Assembly (NCBI RefSeq): GCF_000148645.1
Contig: NC_014541.1
Span: 434,001-498,000 of the forward strand
Direction: 5' to 3'
Source: Ferrimonas balearica DSM 9799
Lineage (GTDB): Bacteria; Pseudomonadota; Gammaproteobacteria; Enterobacterales; Shewanellaceae
Length of the DNA: 64,000 bases
Shown here: piece by piece, positions 60,781-64,000 of the stretch
How positions within the stretch are numbered: position 1 is the first letter of the stretch
Layout of the letters: every line of letters starts with the position of its first letter
Program-made: the position numbers and the translations under genes
The notes under the pieces: generated by a model
What the model was told of the DNA's origin: nothing
Database searches by the model: none
The model's input: only the letters and a program-made list of their open reading frames with translations

Positions 60781-62016
60781 TCAGTCTCGGTGTTCCTTGA
60801 TCACGGCCACAATCAGCCGTCCCACGAAGTACAGCAGCAACAGCACAACGAACCAGGTGACGATGCTGTGCAGGCGCTTCGGATAGGTGTCTTCCTGAGC
60901 CAGTCGGGGGTACTCCACGATCAGCAGGTATTTGAGTTTCTTAAACGCTTCGGAACGGGCCAACTCAAGGCTGGTCAGGGCGGAGGCGTAGAGGTCAGCG
61001 GCCAGCTTGGTATTCAGCTCAATCGCTTTAAAGTCCGCGGAGAGTTGATTGAGTGACGGCTGTTCCGGGTTGGTGAGCTTGCGCTGCTCCTCAATCAACT
61101 GCTTACGCAGGGCGTCGAGTCGGAACTCCAGGGCGCGGATCTCGGCGGTGCCAGGCTGCATATAGGCCTGCAGGGATTTCAGCTCCGTCTCCTGGGCGAT
61201 GATCTCCGCCTCCAGCTGGTGCACGGCGGTCAGCAGAGCGCCACTTTGGCTCTCCGGGCTCAGCAGTTGATGGGTATTCTGAAACGCCACCAGCTTGATC
61301 TGTTGTTCACTCAGCAACTGATGGGCCCGGTTGACCTCCTGCTCAGCGTATTTAAGCTGCTGATTAGCCATGTTCTCGCCGAGGTCATTGATGAACTGCT
61401 CACTGATGGCCAGCAGCTGGTTCGCGAGCTTCAATGAATACTCAGGGTCGTAGCTTTGCAGCTCCACCAGCAGGATCTCCGACAGCTCGTCGTATTTGAC
61501 GGTGAGGCGCTTCTGGAAGTGCTCCAGGTACTCCTCCTGAGTGCTGTTGGCCGTCAGGCGGCTGAGAGCATCCCAGCGCGGGTCTTCGTAGTGGGTTTTC
61601 AGCCCCACCGCGTTATCCAGAGCTTCCGCCATCTCGGCAGAGCGGATGTACTCCTGAATGATCAGCGCGTCCCGGGTGGAGGGGGATGCGGCGCCAATGG
61701 CGGCCAGGCCAGGCAGGGCCAGCTCACTGTCGTTGGCCTGCTTCACCACAAACTGCACCTGGCTGGTGTAGCGCGGGGAGGCGATCACCGTGTAGTAGCT
61801 CACCACCAACAGTGAAGCCAGCAGTACCAGCACAAAGGACCCCAGTTTGGCCCAGGTCAGGTACAGGGTTTTGCGGGTGCCCAGGTAGGCTTTGGAGTCC
61901 ACCAGGAATAGCTTGGGGTCACGTTTCAGCTTACGCAGCTTGCGCTGCATGGGAGAGAGCGAGGCCTTTGCCTTGTCGGTTTTCATGGTTTCAGGCTTTG
62001 CTGATGGGTTTGACAT
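60781..62016 (-). CDS. kpsE: Capsule export inner-membrane protein KpsE (PCP family)
   Basis: 411 residues. Two membrane helices, LGSFVLVLLASLLVVSYYTV (about residue 60) and a C-terminal one (SIVTWFVVLLLLYFVGRLIVAVI), with a large periplasmic helical part (KYAEQEVNRAHQLLSEQQIKL) between. This is the KpsE polysaccharide co-polymerase layout. It overlaps kpsT by 26 bp; AGGA lies before the ATG at 62016, with a second ATG at 61986. Confidence 0.92.
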   Translation of the reverse strand: MSNPSAKPETMKTDKAKASLSPMQRKLRKLKRDPKLFLVDSKAYLGTRKTLYLTWAKLGSFVLVLLASLLVVSYYTVIASPRYTSQVQFVVKQANDSELALPGLAAIGAASPSTRDALIIQEYIRSAEMAEALDNAVGLKTHYEDPRWDALSRLTANSTQEEYLEHFQKRLTVKYDELSEILLVELQSYDPEYSLKLANQLLAISEQFINDLGENMANQQLKYAEQEVNRAHQLLSEQQIKLVAFQNTHQLLSPESQSGALLTAVHQLEAEIIAQETELKSLQAYMQPGTAEIRALEFRLDALRKQLIEEQRKLTNPEQPSLNQLSADFKAIELNTKLAADLYASALTSLELARSEAFKKLKYLLIVEYPRLAQEDTYPKRLHSIVTWFVVLLLLYFVGRLIVAVIKEHRD

Positions 62017-62671
62017 AGGTGTCCTGATAAAGGGTGATGGCGTCGTTCAGGTGTTCGAAGTAGTGAAGTTGTTGGTTTATTAGCACTAACCCAGACTGGC
62101 AGTATGTTTTGAGCTCTTTAAGCGAGTGGCTGACCATGATCAGCTTGGTGCGCTCAAATTTGCTTTGCAGTAAGGCTTCGCTCTTATTGCGGAAGTTGGC
62201 ATCGCCAACGGCGCCAAGCTCATCGATCAGCAGCACATCGAAATCAAAATCAAAGGCCATGGTGAGGCCGAAGGTGATGCGGGAGCGCATGCCGCTGGAG
62301 TAGGACTTCACCGGCTCATCAAAGTACTTGCCGATCTCGGCAAACTCCTCAACTCGCCGCTCGATGGGTTTAGTGTCTTTGTAGCCGTGAATGCGGGCGA
62401 CAAAGCGTACATTTTCGCGGGCGGTCATTGAGCCCTGGAGCCCCCCCTGCAGGCCGAGCGGCCAGGAGATGTTCTGGTCTGAACTGATCTGTCCCCGGTT
62501 GGGGATATCGGCGCCGCCCATCAGCCGTATCAGAGTGGATTTGCCAACACCGTTGGGGCCGAGAATCGCGATATTGCGGTCGGTGGGCAGTTCCAGATTC
62601 ACATCCCGCAGTACGTAATGCCGACCGGATTTGGTGGGGTAGAACTTGCTGACGTTGTCAAAGCGGATCAT
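61991..62671 (-). CDS. kpsT: Capsule ABC transporter ATP-binding protein KpsT
   Basis: 226 residues from ATG 62671. Walker A LGPNGVGKST, signature SYSSGMRSRITFGL, Walker B LLIDELGAVGD, and the H-loop MVSHSLKEL. As in KpsT the protein is short (E. coli 219). It powers export of the capsule chain together with KpsM. Overlaps kpsM by 4 bp; the longer upstream frame lies inside kpsM and is rejected. Confidence 0.95.
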   Translation of the reverse strand: MIRFDNVSKFYPTKSGRHYVLRDVNLELPTDRNIAILGPNGVGKSTLIRLMGGADIPNRGQISSDQNISWPLGLQGGLQGSMTARENVRFVARIHGYKDTKPIERRVEEFAEIGKYFDEPVKSYSSGMRSRITFGLTMAFDFDFDVLLIDELGAVGDANFRNKSEALLQSKFERTKLIMVSHSLKELKTYCQSGLVLINQQLHYFEHLNDAITLYQDTYVKPISKA

Positions 62672-63474
62672 GAGGTGATAAACCTCTGCTGACACACCCG
62701 AAAGGTCATCAACCCCAGAGTAAAACAGCTGAACGCCCAGAGTCCCAGGTACTCCCAACTGCCTACCGGGGTGGTGTAGGCGCTGAAGTAGGCGTCACGG
62801 CTGAGCTCAGTGACATGGAACAGGGGATTCCAGCTGAACAGGTACCAGTACTGCTGCGGAATCATGGTGGCGCAGAAGAATATGCCGGAGATAAAGAACA
62901 TCGGCTGCATTACCATGGCCACCACTTTGCCGGTGTCTTTCCAGTAGGTGACGGCGCTGCACAGCATCAGTCCCAATCCCAGCGCCAACATCAGCACGAG
63001 CGCGCTGACCCCAAGGAGCGCCAGCAGATTTTCCGGTACGACGCTAAAGTTCAGCCAGGCCAGGGTCGCCATCAATAACAGGTACACCACCAAAAACGTC
63101 ACGGTTTCAATAATGACGCGGCTGAGGATGGGGTCCGCTGCCGTTACCTGGCGGTAGCTCAGCAATCCTTTGTTGGCTTCGACGGCCGCAGTGAGTTGTG
63201 GCACCAGTTTGCTGAAAAACTTAAAGGGCAGAATGGCCACCAGCATAAACAAGGCGACAGGAACGCCAGAAATGCTATTGCGTCCTAGCAGAGTGAAGAT
63301 AAGAACCATGATGCCGGCTTGAGCAATAGGCTCCGCCAAGGCCCAAAAGTAGCCCAGTCGGTTGGCGCCAAAGCGGGTTTTCAGTTCCCGGATGATGAGG
63401 GCAAACACCACATCACAGGTGATCTGCCAATGGCTGCGCTTGGGCGGGCGGATAAGAGTGTTGGTTGTGTTCAT
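62668..63474 (-). CDS. kpsM: Capsule ABC transporter permease KpsM
   Basis: 268 residues from ATG 63474, the start that gives the E. coli KpsM-like N-terminus (IIRELKTRFGANRLGYFWALAEP). Six membrane helices; the late WNPLFHVTELSRDAYFSAYTTPVG box is typical of the family. First gene of the capsule operon. The open frame continues upstream to 63636 but there is no conserved protein there. Confidence 0.93.
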   Translation of the reverse strand: MNTTNTLIRPPKRSHWQITCDVVFALIIRELKTRFGANRLGYFWALAEPIAQAGIMVLIFTLLGRNSISGVPVALFMLVAILPFKFFSKLVPQLTAAVEANKGLLSYRQVTAADPILSRVIIETVTFLVVYLLLMATLAWLNFSVVPENLLALLGVSALVLMLALGLGLMLCSAVTYWKDTGKVVAMVMQPMFFISGIFFCATMIPQQYWYLFSWNPLFHVTELSRDAYFSAYTTPVGSWEYLGLWAFSCFTLGLMTFRVCQQRFITS

Positions 63475-64000
63475 TCTCAAAGATAAAGCGAGCAGAGAGG
63501 ATGCCTGCTGCGAAGTTGAGTGATTGTCTAGCGTGGGTGAGTGAACGCTATCTCCGCATGGCGCGGTTTTGATGGGGATTGCGCTTTTTGCAATCCTGCG
63601 TCTGGGCACGCTCCCGCCCTTAGGTGTCGCTCCCAAAGTGCGGAAAGGTCAGATTTTGTCTTAGCTGTCAGAAGATTGGCGCGCAATCTAGCATCTCTGT
63701 GCTAGCCTCACAATCGCGGGTGATTTTATTTTGTGATAAGGTTCCGCGTCAGCATCATTTTCTTGATTTGCCATACAAATATTGTTTTTCCACTGGCCAG
63801 ATGTACAAATTTGGCTTTTTGCCATCACTTCTGTAGGAAATCGCCCATAAATGCCCATATCCAATGGCTTACGTCATCGCTGCAGATATGGACGCTGCGC
63901 GGCATGCTGCTAAATCACAGAAAAACAGTCATTTCTCTTGAGTGAGCGGGGAAGCCTGCGCATGAAAGTGGGAGAAAGGGAAGGTGAGTTTGGTAGTGCG
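63475..64000 (-). promoter_or_regulatory. Leader/promoter region of the capsule operon
   Basis: This 526-bp gap has no convincing gene; short frames here are non-conserved in appearance. It should hold the kpsM promoter and untranslated leader. A perfect hairpin CTAGCA-TCTCTG-TGCTAG sits at 63688-63705. I did not find a canonical JUMPStart/ops element (GGCGGTAGCGT) on the minus strand. The window ends before the next gene. Confidence 0.4.

Noticed and set aside
63733-63945. 70-codon plus-strand frame upstream of the capsule operon
   Set aside because: No ribosome-binding site, odd composition and overlapping frames; most likely chance.
63475-64000. JUMPStart/ops element expected before a long capsule operon
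   Set aside because: Searched for GGCGGTAGCGT-like sequence on the minus strand; not found in the visible leader.

Overview
The window is a GC-rich chromosomal segment of a marine gammaproteobacterium of the Shewanella/Ferrimonas type (order Alteromonadales); Ferrimonas is my best guess. Evidence: an MtrC/OmcA-type decaheme cytochrome, the ZntR + SO_0444-type permease + SO_0445-type small protein triplet known from Shewanella, small lineage-type families (DUF2960, TIGR02922, DUF2780, DUF1289), LysO, YeeN and HrpB. The taxonomic call is inference from gene content; no rRNA or tRNA gene is visible.

Layout. 1-3.9 kb: an arsenic operon (tail of a probable ArsR, Acr3, ArsJ-associated GAPDH, ArsJ, a small tyrosine-phosphatase-like protein). 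4-13.7 kb: housekeeping and small genes (GNAT, HAD, YccF, HrpB, DUF2780, DUF4136 lipoprotein, a prepilin, DUF1289, DUF2960, HdeD, glutaredoxin). 14.1-16.3 kb: a DcuB-type C4-dicarboxylate transporter flanked by two copies of a ~64-bp intergenic repeat, then a lipoprotein. 16.3-19.9 kb: purH/purD, with a small Cys-rich gene between them. 19.9-22.1 kb: the ZntR-controlled metal efflux locus. 22.1-29.7 kb: LysO, thiol-redox protein, DEAD-box helicase, alpha/beta hydrolase, TetR/DHFR-like divergent pair, OmpA-like lipoprotein, RraB and an S4 protein. 29.8-33.8 kb: a giant secreted protein of alternating ricin-type and thrombospondin-3-type repeats ending in an SGNH esterase. 33.9-37 kb: a TPR protein with a degenerate sulfotransferase domain, and succinate-semialdehyde dehydrogenase. 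37-40.2 kb: decaheme lipoprotein cytochrome behind an FNR-like site and a six-codon leader ORF, then YeeN. 40.4-41.9 kb: a secreted phosphatase-like protein and a PagL-type lipid A deacylase.

41.9-63.5 kb is the main attraction: a minus-strand ABC-transporter-dependent capsule locus, kpsM-T-E-D at one end and kpsC-S at the other (a group-3-like arrangement). Between them lie galU and ugd (UDP-Glc to UDP-GlcA), several glycosyltransferases, and a protein closely resembling the two-domain Pasteurella/E. coli K4 glycosaminoglycan copolymerases (PmHAS/PmCS/KfoC). The locus therefore probably makes a hyaluronan- or chondroitin-like backbone. Next to the polymerase is a long coiled-coil protein with a degenerate methyltransferase-like head; its C-terminal ~77 residues align without gaps to the N-terminus of the polymerase, suggesting a docking or ruler pair. 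The core of the locus (about 53.8-57 kb) is strongly AT-rich compared with its flanks, and the compositional step falls inside a glycosyltransferase gene, pointing to acquisition by transfer.
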